Source of the DNA: an uncultured Roseburia sp.
GTDB lineage: Bacteria; Bacillota; Clostridia; Lachnospirales; Lachnospiraceae
Assembly: GCA_910587865.1 (NCBI GenBank)
Contig: CAJUNX010000007.1
Coordinates: 55,234-118,768, forward strand
Length of the DNA stretch: 63,535 nt
Direction of reading: 5' to 3'
The position numbers and the translations under genes are program-made. This document shows, piece after piece, positions 51,061 to 60,115 of this stretch (position 1 is the stretch's first letter; every line of letters begins with the position of its first letter). The notes beneath the pieces are model-generated. The model was not told where the DNA came from. It was given only the letters and a program-made list of their open reading frames with translations, and did not search any database.

Positions 51061-51089
51061 TTGACAAACGATCTTTTTAATGCTACGAT
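51061..51089 (+). promoter_or_regulatory. Promoter of the DUF2975-like trio
   Basis: TTGACA (51061-51066) and TACGAT (51084-51089) are 17 bases apart. An imperfect dyad, ATTATCG and CAATAAT, lies just after the -10 (51093-51111), a plausible site for the XRE protein of the operon. Confidence 0.75.
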
Positions 51090-51127
51090 AAAATTATCGA
51101 AAAACAATAATTTCTACAGGAGGCGCT

Positions 51128-52006
51128 ATGCATTACATCACTTTTCCATGGGAGCAGACCGGATGGCTGCTGCGAAAGCTCTCCCTCTCGGGCAGTGCGG
51201 GAAACGCTGCCGCCTGGGTTCTTTTTCTTGCGGCGGGCGCGCTGCCTCTTACCGCGGCCTTTTTTCTCCGGAAGCGGCGCCGCGCGGTCAGGGCGGATCT
51301 TCTGCTGATCCCGCTGTCCGCCGCGCTTTATGCGGGACTGTGGTTTTTTGTCAATCCGACCTATATCGACCGCTGTCTCTCTCCCGTCCCCGGGGGCGGC
51401 ATGGCAAAATACGCCCTTGCCGGGGTCATCGACAGCCTTCTTCTCACCTGGCTGCTGCTCCGCCTTGTCCTTTCAGGCGGAACGCTTTCCAGGGATCGGC
51501 TGTTATCGGGACTGCGAGTTCTGCTGATGTTCTATATCGCGCTGACGGCAGCAGCCGTTCTATGGCGGTCAGGCACGGAATTTGCCGGCGCATACCCGGC
51601 GCTGCGCGAGGGAAACACCGGCAGCGGGCCGTTTCCTGTCACGATCAGCAGCATCTTCCTCGCGCTGCAGATGATCGTCGGGATGCTGCCGGATCTCTGT
51701 GAACTGGCGCTGCTGTTTCTTTTGTTCTGTTTTCTGCGCAGTTACGAAAAAGACGCCTACGGCGAAGAGACCAGCCTCTGGATCCGTCGTCTCGGGGGAC
51801 TCAGCGGACGTCTCCTGATCCTGATTCTGGTTACGACCACAGGCTTTAACGTACTGCAGCTGCTGTGCTCCAGACTGATTTTAAACAGCGTATTCCGCGT
51901 CATTTTCCCGCTGTCCCGGCTGCTGATCGTGCTCGGGATCCGTATGTTTTCCTTCCTGTATCTGGACGGAAAGCAGATGAAGGAAGACAACGACATGTTT
52001 ATTTGA
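51128..52006 (+). CDS. DUF2975-like multi-pass membrane protein
   Basis: A 292-residue protein with about seven hydrophobic segments and no catalytic motif. The last third ends ...RMFSFLYLDGKQMKEDNDMFI, which matches the DUF2975 ending (the KEDND block), and a small XRE regulator follows directly, as in Bacillus yoaS-yozG. It is longer than usual DUF2975 proteins (~160-200 residues), with an additional N-terminal half. The ATG has GGAGG upstream. Function is unknown. Confidence 0.65.
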   Translation: MHYITFPWEQTGWLLRKLSLSGSAGNAAAWVLFLAAGALPLTAAFFLRKRRRAVRADLLLIPLSAALYAGLWFFVNPTYIDRCLSPVPGGGMAKYALAGVIDSLLLTWLLLRLVLSGGTLSRDRLLSGLRVLLMFYIALTAAAVLWRSGTEFAGAYPALREGNTGSGPFPVTISSIFLALQMIVGMLPDLCELALLFLLFCFLRSYEKDAYGEETSLWIRRLGGLSGRLLILILVTTTGFNVLQLLCSRLILNSVFRVIFPLSRLLIVLGIRMFSFLYLDGKQMKEDNDMFI

Positions 52007-52023
52007 AGGAAAGGGAGAACAAA

Positions 52024-52266
52024 GTGGCGATCCGTGTACATCTGGATGAGATTTTAAAAGAGCGTCATATGACGTCAAAGGAGCTGTGCCGGCTGATCGG
52101 TATCACGGAAGCCAATCTGTCCATCCTGCGCAGCGGCCGTGCAAAGGGCATCCGTTTTGGCACAATCAATAAAATCTGTTACTACCTGCAGTGCGATGTG
52201 GGTGATATTCTGAAATTTGACGGGATTTTTGAGGAGGAAACGAAACATGAGGACACATCCGACTGA
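52024..52266 (+). CDS. Small XRE-family regulator (YozG-like)
   Basis: An 80-residue Cro/C1-type helix-turn-helix protein starting at GTG 52024 with GGGAG six bases upstream. The motif MTSKELCRLIGITEANLSILRSGRAKGIRFGTINKIC is split across the two DNA-contact helices, and CYYLQCDVGDILKF is the typical end. A frame extended upstream to 51865 overlaps the membrane gene and is rejected. It overlaps the following lipoprotein start by 20 bases. It probably controls its own operon. Confidence 0.85.
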   Translation: MAIRVHLDEILKERHMTSKELCRLIGITEANLSILRSGRAKGIRFGTINKICYYLQCDVGDILKFDGIFEEETKHEDTSD

Positions 52267-53182
52267 AACTGACAGCATCAGAAGACGCAGACGGCGCGGC
52301 TGCGCGCTGTTGTGCCTGACCGTCTTCCTGTTTACCGCCGGCTGCGGCGCTGCGGGGGATTCGTTTCGCCTTGCAAAAGACGAACTGCCCGCGGAGGCAG
52401 ACCGGCTGGCCGGCGTCTACGTGACAAAGGATTACATTGAGCCGTCTCCGATGCGGCTGGAGGTCGGGCGAAACGGGACCGTCTCTGCCGGGCAGCAGGA
52501 GCCGGAGCGGATCTACGGTAGTCTGAACGGATCCGACGACCCGCAGCAGCCTGCGGTCTCTTTCCCGGGTCTTGACGGATACGGCATCTATGATCTGCGG
52601 ATGCCGGAAGAGGATACGGTGTATTTTTCGAGTGACGCCGTCTTTTCCGATCTGACGTATTCCGCATCCGATGAGGGAGACAGCGTGGAGGCGTTTCTAT
52701 ATGTAGCAGCGGGTCTGCCGCAGCGTTTCTATTTTCACCCTGTTTACCAGCAGGCGGACGGACAGATCTACCTGCTGCCCGGCGAGGGGATGTCCTCGGA
52801 TTCCCTTGCGGAGGGTGCGCAGTTTTCACACAGCATTTCCGAGGAGTTCAGCCGGACGGAAAATGAGACCTCCACTGCCGGCGGGAGCCGTTTTTCCGTA
52901 ACGGTTGCGGCCAGATCCGTTCCTGCGGAAACGGAACTTTTGTGCATGGACGGGACGCATCAGATTCTCGCACGTTTCTCCGGAGAGGAGCTCGAAGCGG
53001 TTTGCCGGGATACCCCCGGATTTTCGCCGCCTGCGGACACGGCGTATCTTCTTCTCTGCCAGACCGCAGACGGGCAGCCCCGCTATGAGGCGTATGACGC
53101 TTCCGGCGAATCTATCCGGTATCTGACGGAGGGGGAGAACGGGATTCTCTATCCGCGGGAGATCATGCTGGTGTGGCGGTAA
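52247..53182 (+). CDS. Lipoprotein of unknown function
   Basis: A 311-residue secreted lipoprotein. A basic stretch (RRRRRRG) is followed by a hydrophobic segment and a lipobox FTAGC, giving a lipid-modified Cys near residue 33. No domain is recognised; the body is acidic with Tyr-rich patches. It overlaps the XRE gene and completes the three-gene operon begun at 51128. The pairing of a membrane protein, regulator and lipoprotein suggests an envelope-sensing unit (inference). Confidence 0.7.
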   Translation: MRTHPTETDSIRRRRRRGCALLCLTVFLFTAGCGAAGDSFRLAKDELPAEADRLAGVYVTKDYIEPSPMRLEVGRNGTVSAGQQEPERIYGSLNGSDDPQQPAVSFPGLDGYGIYDLRMPEEDTVYFSSDAVFSDLTYSASDEGDSVEAFLYVAAGLPQRFYFHPVYQQADGQIYLLPGEGMSSDSLAEGAQFSHSISEEFSRTENETSTAGGSRFSVTVAARSVPAETELLCMDGTHQILARFSGEELEAVCRDTPGFSPPADTAYLLLCQTADGQPRYEAYDASGESIRYLTEGENGILYPREIMLVWR

Positions 53183-53219
53183 GTTTATTGTCCGGTGCGG
53201 CGCACGTTCACGCTTTCTT

Positions 53220-53248
53220 TTGACACCGCTCCCAAAATTGTCTATAAT
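53220..53248 (+). promoter_or_regulatory. rqcH promoter
   Basis: TTGACA and TATAAT with a 17-base spacer, 72 bases before the ATG. Confidence 0.85.
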
Positions 53249-53319
53249 AATCCGGTAGCCGCCCCTTTCGGCCGAACCGCCGGCACACAGAGGAAACGCG
53301 GCCGGAAAGGAGCACGACC

Positions 53320-55272
53320 ATGGCATTTGACGGATTCGTCATATCCAGTCTGGTATATGAACTGAACAACACGATTTTAGATACAAAAATCAGCAGGATC
53401 GCGCAACCGGAAAACGACGAGCTGCTGTTTACCCTAAAAGGAAACGGCGGACAGTTCCGGCTTGCGATGTCTGCAAGCGCTTCGCTGCCGTTTTTGTATC
53501 TGACCGAAACGAACAAACAGGCTCCGCTCGTCGCGCCGAATTTCTGCATGGTGCTGCGCAAGCATATCGCAAACGGGCGGATTACGCGCATCACGCAGCC
53601 GCACATGGAGCGCATCATCCGTTTTGAGATCGAGCATTTAAACGAGCTCGGTGATCTGTGCACCAAGACGCTTGTCGTCGAGCTGATGGGCAAGCACAGC
53701 AATATCATTTTCTGCAATGAGAACGGCATGATCATTGACAGCATCAAGCATGTGTCGTCCCTGATGAGCTCGGTGCGCGAAGTGCTGCCGGGACGCATGT
53801 ACGGGATCCCGTCCACACAGGACGACAAACAAAATCCGCTCACCGCCTCCGAGACGGACTTTATGGAGAACGCGATGGAAAAACCCGTCTCCGCCGCGAA
53901 AGCGATCTACACGACCTTTACCGGCATCAGTCCGGTGATCGCAAACGAGATCTGCTATCGGGCCTCCGTGGACGGCGATGCACCGGCCGCAGCGCTCGAT
54001 GCGGACGCAAAAAAGCATCTGTATCACAATTTTGCATGGATGATGGATGATATTGCGCAGAATCGATACCGTCCCAATATTGTTAACCGCAAAAAAGAAC
54101 CGGTTGATTTTTCCTGTTTCATTCTGACGGAATATGTCGGGGACGTCAACCGGGATCCGGCAGCAGTTGACAATCCGTCCGGCGCGGATATGATGCATAA
54201 TGGAACGCCGGATGCCGGGCGTTCGGCCGTCGGCGATACGGTTTCCGGCTCTGCGGCCGCCGATATGGTTCCCGGCAGTGTCTCCGGGCACACATCCGCT
54301 GCCGCTGCGAACGGAACGCCGGATGCCGGGCGTTCGGCCGCTGCTGCCGCGTCATATACGATGACCGAATACGCCTCCATGTCAAAGGTTCTGGAGGAGT
54401 ACTATGCCGCGAAAAACATCTACACCCGCATCCGCCAGAAATCCGTCGACCTGCGAAAAATCGTCGGAACCGCCTTAGACCGCAGCCGCAAAAAATATCA
54501 GCTGCAGGAGCGCCAGCTAAAGGACACGGAAAAGCGCGATAAATATAAGGTTTACGGCGAACTGCTCCACACCTACGGCTATGATCTCGCCGAGGGTGCA
54601 AAGGAGCTTGAGGCGCTCAATTACTACACGAATGAGATGATTACGATTCCGCTTGACCCGACACTTGACGCGATGGCGAACGCACAGAAATATTTTGACC
54701 GCTACGGCAAGTTAAAACGCACCTATGAGGCGCTCTCCACCCTGATCACGGAGACGCAGGCAGAGATCGCCCATCTGGAGAGCATCTCGGCCTCTCTTGA
54801 TATCGCTTTAAACGAGGACGATCTGGTCCAGATCCGCGAGGAGCTGATGGAGTACGGCTACATCCGCAGAAAACGCAGCGATAAAAAGGCAAAGGTAAAG
54901 AGCAGACCCTTCCACTACCGCTCTGCGGACGGCTATGATATCTATGTCGGAAAAAATAATTATCAGAACGAGGAGCTGACGTTTAAGATTGCAACCGGCA
55001 ACGACTGGTGGTTCCATGCAAAAGGAATGCCGGGATCCCACGTCATCGTCCGATCCGGTAATGATGAGCTGCCGGACCGCGTCTTTGAGGAGGCCGGACG
55101 GCTGGCCGGATATTATTCGAAGGGACGTGACAGCGAGAAGGTCGAGATCGATTATTTACAGCGCAAAAATGTCAAAAAGCCGAACGGCAGCGCGCCTGGC
55201 TTTGTCGTGTATTATACCAATTATTCGCTGACCATCCACCCGGATATCTCCGATATTACACTTGTAGAGTAA
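53320..55272 (+). CDS. rqcH: NFACT-family protein RqcH (Rqc2 homologue)
   Basis: RqcH binds stalled 50S subunits and recruits Ala-tRNA to add Ala tails for ribosome quality control. The NFACT-N domain starts MAFDGFVISSLVYELN with the MGKHSNII block; long coiled coils occupy about 350-450; the NFACT-R domain includes GNDWWFHAKGMPGSHVIV. At 650 residues it exceeds the usual ~580. Residues about 274-345 form an extra Ala/Gly/Asp-rich linker with two copies of NGTPDAGRSA, encoded by a duplicated DNA segment. It has its own promoter and ends at a perfect hairpin terminator. Confidence 0.93.
   Translation: MAFDGFVISSLVYELNNTILDTKISRIAQPENDELLFTLKGNGGQFRLAMSASASLPFLYLTETNKQAPLVAPNFCMVLRKHIANGRITRITQPHMERIIRFEIEHLNELGDLCTKTLVVELMGKHSNIIFCNENGMIIDSIKHVSSLMSSVREVLPGRMYGIPSTQDDKQNPLTASETDFMENAMEKPVSAAKAIYTTFTGISPVIANEICYRASVDGDAPAAALDADAKKHLYHNFAWMMDDIAQNRYRPNIVNRKKEPVDFSCFILTEYVGDVNRDPAAVDNPSGADMMHNGTPDAGRSAVGDTVSGSAAADMVPGSVSGHTSAAAANGTPDAGRSAAAAASYTMTEYASMSKVLEEYYAAKNIYTRIRQKSVDLRKIVGTALDRSRKKYQLQERQLKDTEKRDKYKVYGELLHTYGYDLAEGAKELEALNYYTNEMITIPLDPTLDAMANAQKYFDRYGKLKRTYEALSTLITETQAEIAHLESISASLDIALNEDDLVQIREELMEYGYIRRKRSDKKAKVKSRPFHYRSADGYDIYVGKNNYQNEELTFKIATGNDWWFHAKGMPGSHVIVRSGNDELPDRVFEEAGRLAGYYSKGRDSEKVEIDYLQRKNVKKPNGSAPGFVVYYTNYSLTIHPDISDITLVE
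54199..54340. repeat. 31 bp direct repeat in the rqcH linker
   Basis: AATGGAACGCCGGATGCCGG (start of the 31-base unit) at 54199-54229 and a copy with one mismatch at 54310-54340. The 111 bp offset keeps the frame. Shorter partial repeats lie between. Confidence 0.9.
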
Positions 55273-55339
55273 CCGGTGCGGACAGCCGTGATTTTACGGC
55301 CCGCATCCCGCCTCTGTAAAGAGGCCCGCCGCTGACCGG

Positions 55340-55370
55340 CGGCCGGTGACTGCAGTCACCGGCCGTTTTT
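55340..55370 (+). terminator. rqcH terminator, perfect palindrome
   Basis: A 26 bp perfect palindrome (half CGGCCGGTGACTG) is followed by five T on the plus strand. It contains the stop codon of the convergent membrane gene (55356-55358), so it may act both ways. Confidence 0.9.
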
Positions 55371-57645
55371 GAATGCATTGCGGATTGTAAGGCCTGCCTT
55401 CTTCCGAAAGATCCACACGCCGCTTATGATCCCGATCAGCGTGATCAGGGAAATCATCTCTGCCACTCTCCAGATCATCGGTTCTTTAAAATACACCTTT
55501 ACCGCTCCCGAATATCCTGACGGGACGATGATCAGAATGACATTCTGATTGCCGTTTCCCAAATACAGTTCCCGTCCGGTTTCCATATCGACCGCATGAT
55601 ATCCTTTATAGGCAAGGAAGGGAACTTTGATATACCCCTCTTTTTCCAGCGTGTTCTCCGCCCAGAAGGTGATCACACCATTCGTTTTCTGATAATTGCT
55701 GACAATCACGCCGTCCTCGGCCTCCGGATTCGGATTATTTAACAGAACGCTGTACGTCCCCTCCGGGACGTATTCTCCGGAGCTGACCGCGGTCCTGGTA
55801 TCCAGTCCGGCCGCGCATGTCACCTTTATCGGATTTCCCTGTGCAATCACCATTTCCAGCTGATATATGCCGCCTGCCAGCGCGATCAGGCACAGCCCGG
55901 CAAGCATACATTTCCATACGGCGCTCCCAAATATTCCTTTCGCAAATTTTAATACAAATGCGGCAAGCATCAGCCCGAACACCAGCGCCGGCATCGTAAA
56001 ACGCGTCGCAAACTGAAACACGCTGAAAACACGGCCGATAAACGGCAGATCCGCCAGCGCGCTCCAGGGAAACGCATAGCAGGTCATGATCATACACAGC
56101 ATGGTCAGCCATGCCATCCGGTCACTGCTCCCCGTCTCTTCCGGGAACTGACGGCGCAGCCTGTCGTTTCGCACGGTTTTCATCCAGAGATACAGGATCA
56201 GCACGACAGATACCGCCATACCGGCTCCCATCAGAAATTCGTTTCCGATCCCGTAAGAAACAGGCGACAGCGATCCCGATGCTTTGTTCTGCGTGTAAAA
56301 CGTAAACATCTGAAAGATCTGCGGCACAAACAGGCCCGTCTGCTGCAGATTTTCCGGGGTCACGTGGAACACGTGAAGATCCTGGCGCAGCATATAATGC
56401 AGCATCGGCACAAGAAAGCCGAGATTAAGCAGAATCGTGACGACAGCCGTCCCGATCAGCGCGGGCAGCTTTCGAAGGAACGACCTCGGATAGAACATGC
56501 AGAATATGACCGAAAACAGAATCGCAATCTCAAATCCCAGGGTATGCGACTGGAGCACTCCGGTATAACCGATCACAAGGAGCAGCTCTGGCCGGATTCC
56601 TGTCCCGGTCTTCTGCTTTTCGTTTCCGAGCATCATCCATAATCCGAGAAACACGATCGGAAGAAGGGCAAGAGACGTCGCCGCTCCTGCCGCTGCCCAT
56701 AAATAGACATTTGTAATCCGATATCCGGCAAAGGTATACATCATGCTTATGGCAAGCGCGGACGGGATGCTGCCCGATATCTTTTTTCCGCAGAAATATG
56801 AAATTACACACGTAAGCATATTTATCAGGAAAACGTAACATTTATATACGGTCTGCAGAGGAAATCCGATGAGACGCAGCAGCGCAGCCGGATACAGCAG
56901 AAGATCTCCATACAGCACGGACACCGGATAGCGGTAATCATTGATCCAGAGGGGCTGCAGCTTTACCGGAAAACTGCCCTCGCGAAGCCCGGCCGCAAGC
57001 CCCTCGATCCGCATCAGATGAAAGCTTAAGTCTGCCCCGTTTAACAGGTAATTGGTAAAAAGAGGTACCGATGAGGCGATTCCGATCAGGCAGATTCCCC
57101 ATACCGCATTTTTCTGCCAAAAGGACAGTCCGCTCCACAATCCTTTTTTGCGAATCCAGACAATTGCATCCAGAAGAAAACACAGACAAAGGCATAAAAA
57201 GGTCAGGATACGCTGCATCTGCCCGGTCGGCTGTACGGTCACGGTATGAATGTTAAGATCCGGATTTTCTGAAGTCAGATAAAAATCCTCCATTCTGTGA
57301 ATACTGATCTGCTCAAATGTTTTTGTATGCGCTTCTTTCACCAGCAGAATGCTGTCCCCGTAATCCGGTCCGTAGGAAGTCTGATACCTGCTTTCGCAGA
57401 GCGCCTCCGAAGAAGTGTCATAATCGATGGTAATCTGATAAGATCCGCCCGGCAGCGACAGCAGGGGAATGTCTGACGATTCCGTCTCCGCCTGTCCTGA
57501 CAGGTAAGGTTCTTTTACCCCCCCCCCTAATAATCTCGCCCTGTGCGCGGTTTTCCGCCGTAAGCAACGCCGGCAGCCCGAAACTCACCAGAAGCTCCGC
57601 CGCCAGCACGGCGAGAAAGAAACCGGCTTTTTTTACATGTTTCAT
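55356..57645 (-). pseudogene. Phase-variable multi-pass membrane protein, off frame at a G10 tract
   Basis: A membrane gene split by one base. Codons from ATG 57645 (GGAGGAG upstream) encode a signal-anchor (KKAGFFLAVLAAELLVSFG) and end in a run of ten G (minus strand, 57527-57518), after which the frame drifts. The downstream frame resumes at the same run and continues for about 720 residues to the stop at 55358, with about 10-12 membrane segments and an external C-terminal domain. Nine G instead of ten joins the two halves in one frame; eleven would create an immediate stop. The layout is that of a GT-C/YfhO-like envelope glycosyltransferase, though no catalytic motif is confirmed. A strong promoter precedes it. 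Confidence 0.75.
57518..57527. repeat. Homopolymer G10/C10 tract
   Basis: Ten C on the plus strand (ten G in the coding strand), about 40 codons into the membrane gene. It is the longest G/C homopolymer I saw; a run of seven at 43114-43120 is the next. Confidence 0.95.
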
Positions 57646-57691
57646 TAACAATCTCCTCCTGTCATCCAAAACTTCTTTCTGTTTGGTAATC

Positions 57692-57720
57692 ATCATAATG
57701 CTGTCGCATGAGATTGTCAA
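57692..57720 (-). promoter_or_regulatory. Promoter of the phase-variable membrane gene
   Basis: TTGACA and TATGAT with a 17-base spacer on the minus strand, 47 bases before the ATG at 57645. The rest of the 57646-57853 gap shows no further signal. Confidence 0.85.
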
Positions 57721-57853
57721 CTCTCCTGTATTTCACCGGTATCATCCTTCAGCATCCATACCGCATTTTCTTCTTTCATCCGGCAGCAGATGACATGATC
57801 AAACCGACCGGCCTTCCCTTAGGTACGGCTCTGTCCGGCCTGACCGGTTGCGA

Positions 57854-60100
57854 TTAAACCTCAAATTTCCGTTCCGTACATACCGCGCCGTCAATCTGAA
57901 TTTTGTGTATCTTTTCCGGATAAGAATGCGGCTCTTTATAATAAACCCATTTTCCGACTGCCTGTAATTGTATCTCACTTTTCGCTATCAGAGGAGTACG
58001 CGTTTTTCTGAACACCCCTTCGTCATAATAAGATACTGCCTTCGTGTTCTTCATCACCATCTGTTTTTTCCCTGTCAGGATATCATATCGTCCCAAACTG
58101 GCATTCTTCAGCAAATAATAGACATAGTGATACGCGGAGAAGGTCGCGGCATTGGTTACCCCCTGTAAAATGACAGAAGAAACCGTTCCGCTCTCCATAT
58201 CAATGCAGTCATAAAAGCAGTCTTCTCTCAGATATTTTTCATTATTGGAATCCTTATCCTGAGAGCAGAAAATATATTTTCCGTACTGCCCTGTCGTATC
58301 ATTCACATAGTCATTCGGATTGAAACAATCATAATTGCTGAATGTCAATTCCGCCATCTGCTCTTTTTCCCCCGTTGTCAGATCATATTTGAAAATACAA
58401 TGACCCTCAGATCCGGAACTTGCATTATAATAGAGCATATTCCCCATCAATCGAAACCCCGTAAATTCCGACGCTGTATACGCCCACCTTGATTCATCGG
58501 AATAATCCTCGCCGGCCAAAAGCTCCCGGCTCTCCATGGTGTCCAGATCCACCACGTACAGGATACGTTTTTCCGTCTCTCCGCCAAAATAGGTGGTCTT
58601 AACGCCACCCATAAATACAAGATATCTTTCATTGCACTGCGGGAAAAATTCTTCGCTATATTTTCTTCTGATCGACAGATCAGCATTCATTTTCTGAAAA
58701 CACAGTTCTTTTTCGGAAATTTCCGCTCTGTAGATTCCGCTGTCATCTATGAAATATAAATACGTTTCATGACCGCAGAAATTACATGCTTTGATCTTAT
58801 CCTTATCTGCGACATTCACAGGGATTTCTCTTTTCTCTCCTGTCTTCTTATGCACACAATAAAGCTTCCTCTGATCTCCAAAAACTTTCTCGTCATAGTA
58901 AACCAGATAATCCGTCAGCACAACATAATGATGATGTATATTCACCTGGTCTGCGCATGCCTCGCTGATGTCGCTTCCGTCATCTTCCGGAAACTGTGGT
59001 TTTTGTGCCTTCCCTGACTCTTTTGCTCCCTGCCCGTAAGCTTCTTCATCTACCCCCATATAATCATACTTTTCGATTACGCCATCAATGCCTTTTTCGT
59101 CACAGACCTTCTGGATCATATCCTTAATCTGTCGGATTCCCCTTTTATTTACACTGAAATCGTCAAAGAGTTCATCCTCCATAAAATCATAATTGCCATT
59201 TCCAAGAAAGCCGTATTCCATGGCAACCTGCAGAATGATCTTCTGCGCATCCGTCTCAATGCCGTCAATCTCCGGCGTTCTCCCTTTTGCAGAATCAATA
59301 TCGAGCTCCGCTTCTGATTTCATGATTTCAAGATATCTGATCTGAAGCTCATCTGGCTCTGTTTTTTCCGCCAGCGCAGAAAGTACGGCGCACAGCGCAT
59401 CTGTCTCCTGCTCTGATAAATCTTCAAGCAGATCGTACGGCGTGGCTTCTTTATAGAGCCGGAAGGTATCCGCATCTATTTTTCCCTCTTCTGCTTTTTC
59501 CTCCGGTACGAATCCGTATTTTTCCGCAATGCCCTCTTTTCCGACCGCATTAGAAACCGCTTCGATATATCCTTCTATCTCCCGGATGCCTTTCCTGTTC
59601 ACGCAGAAATGCTCGAATACCTCCTCCTCCAGATCATCCAGAAACGAAAAGTCCCCGTCTGCCAGATAGAGATACTCCATTGCCGTCTGCATCAGAATTT
59701 TCTGCGAACTGACATTTTCAATGTTTTCAATACAGGAAATGTCAAGTCCTGCCTGAGGCGTTGTTATCTCTATGTACGCATTGACAGCACGAATAAATTT
59801 CTTCTGATATTCATTATTTTCTGTAAATTCAGAAAGCCTGAGCAATAACGCCGCCAGAATTTCCTTCTCATCCTCATCCAGATCTTCTTTTAAATCATAG
59901 GGCGTATTCAGATGGTACAGCTCTTTTTTCTGCATGTCAGACAGATCGTCTATGACCGTATCCATGATATCTCCCAGTCCGTCCAGCCTGCTGTTGATCT
60001 TTTCCCCGACTTTCTCAGTGCTCTCACTCAATTCCTTAAACTTCTGTTCAAACGGTTTTGCTCCTGCTTCCATTCCTTTGACAAAATCTTTTTTTCCCAT
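57854..60100 (-). CDS. Two-repeat helical domain plus C-terminal propeller, unknown
   Basis: A 748-residue cytosolic protein (no signal or membrane span) that I do not recognise. Residues 1-60 are amphipathic. Two homologous ~135-residue helical units follow, 66-200 and 220-354, each beginning TPYDL-x-EDL and containing KGIR-x-I; this is an internal duplication, possibly of TerB-like or similar helical type. From about 385 to the end, repeated strands with YY, DG and hydrophobic pairs (YLVYYDEKVFG, YLYFIDDSGIYRAE, MLYYNASSGSEG) suggest a six- or seven-bladed beta-propeller. It is 15 bp downstream of the membrane gene, in the operon headed by the WYL regulator. Confidence 0.6.
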   Translation of the reverse strand: MGKKDFVKGMEAGAKPFEQKFKELSESTEKVGEKINSRLDGLGDIMDTVIDDLSDMQKKELYHLNTPYDLKEDLDEDEKEILAALLLRLSEFTENNEYQKKFIRAVNAYIEITTPQAGLDISCIENIENVSSQKILMQTAMEYLYLADGDFSFLDDLEEEVFEHFCVNRKGIREIEGYIEAVSNAVGKEGIAEKYGFVPEEKAEEGKIDADTFRLYKEATPYDLLEDLSEQETDALCAVLSALAEKTEPDELQIRYLEIMKSEAELDIDSAKGRTPEIDGIETDAQKIILQVAMEYGFLGNGNYDFMEDELFDDFSVNKRGIRQIKDMIQKVCDEKGIDGVIEKYDYMGVDEEAYGQGAKESGKAQKPQFPEDDGSDISEACADQVNIHHHYVVLTDYLVYYDEKVFGDQRKLYCVHKKTGEKREIPVNVADKDKIKACNFCGHETYLYFIDDSGIYRAEISEKELCFQKMNADLSIRRKYSEEFFPQCNERYLVFMGGVKTTYFGGETEKRILYVVDLDTMESRELLAGEDYSDESRWAYTASEFTGFRLMGNMLYYNASSGSEGHCIFKYDLTTGEKEQMAELTFSNYDCFNPNDYVNDTTGQYGKYIFCSQDKDSNNEKYLREDCFYDCIDMESGTVSSVILQGVTNAATFSAYHYVYYLLKNASLGRYDILTGKKQMVMKNTKAVSYYDEGVFRKTRTPLIAKSEIQLQAVGKWVYYKEPHSYPEKIHKIQIDGAVCTERKFEV

Positions 60101-60115
60101 TTTTTTGCTCCTTTT

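Noticed and set aside
57510..57535. Programmed ribosomal frameshift at the G10 run
   Set aside because: Not excluded, but there is no slippery heptamer with a clear downstream structure; strand slippage or a sequencing error is simpler.
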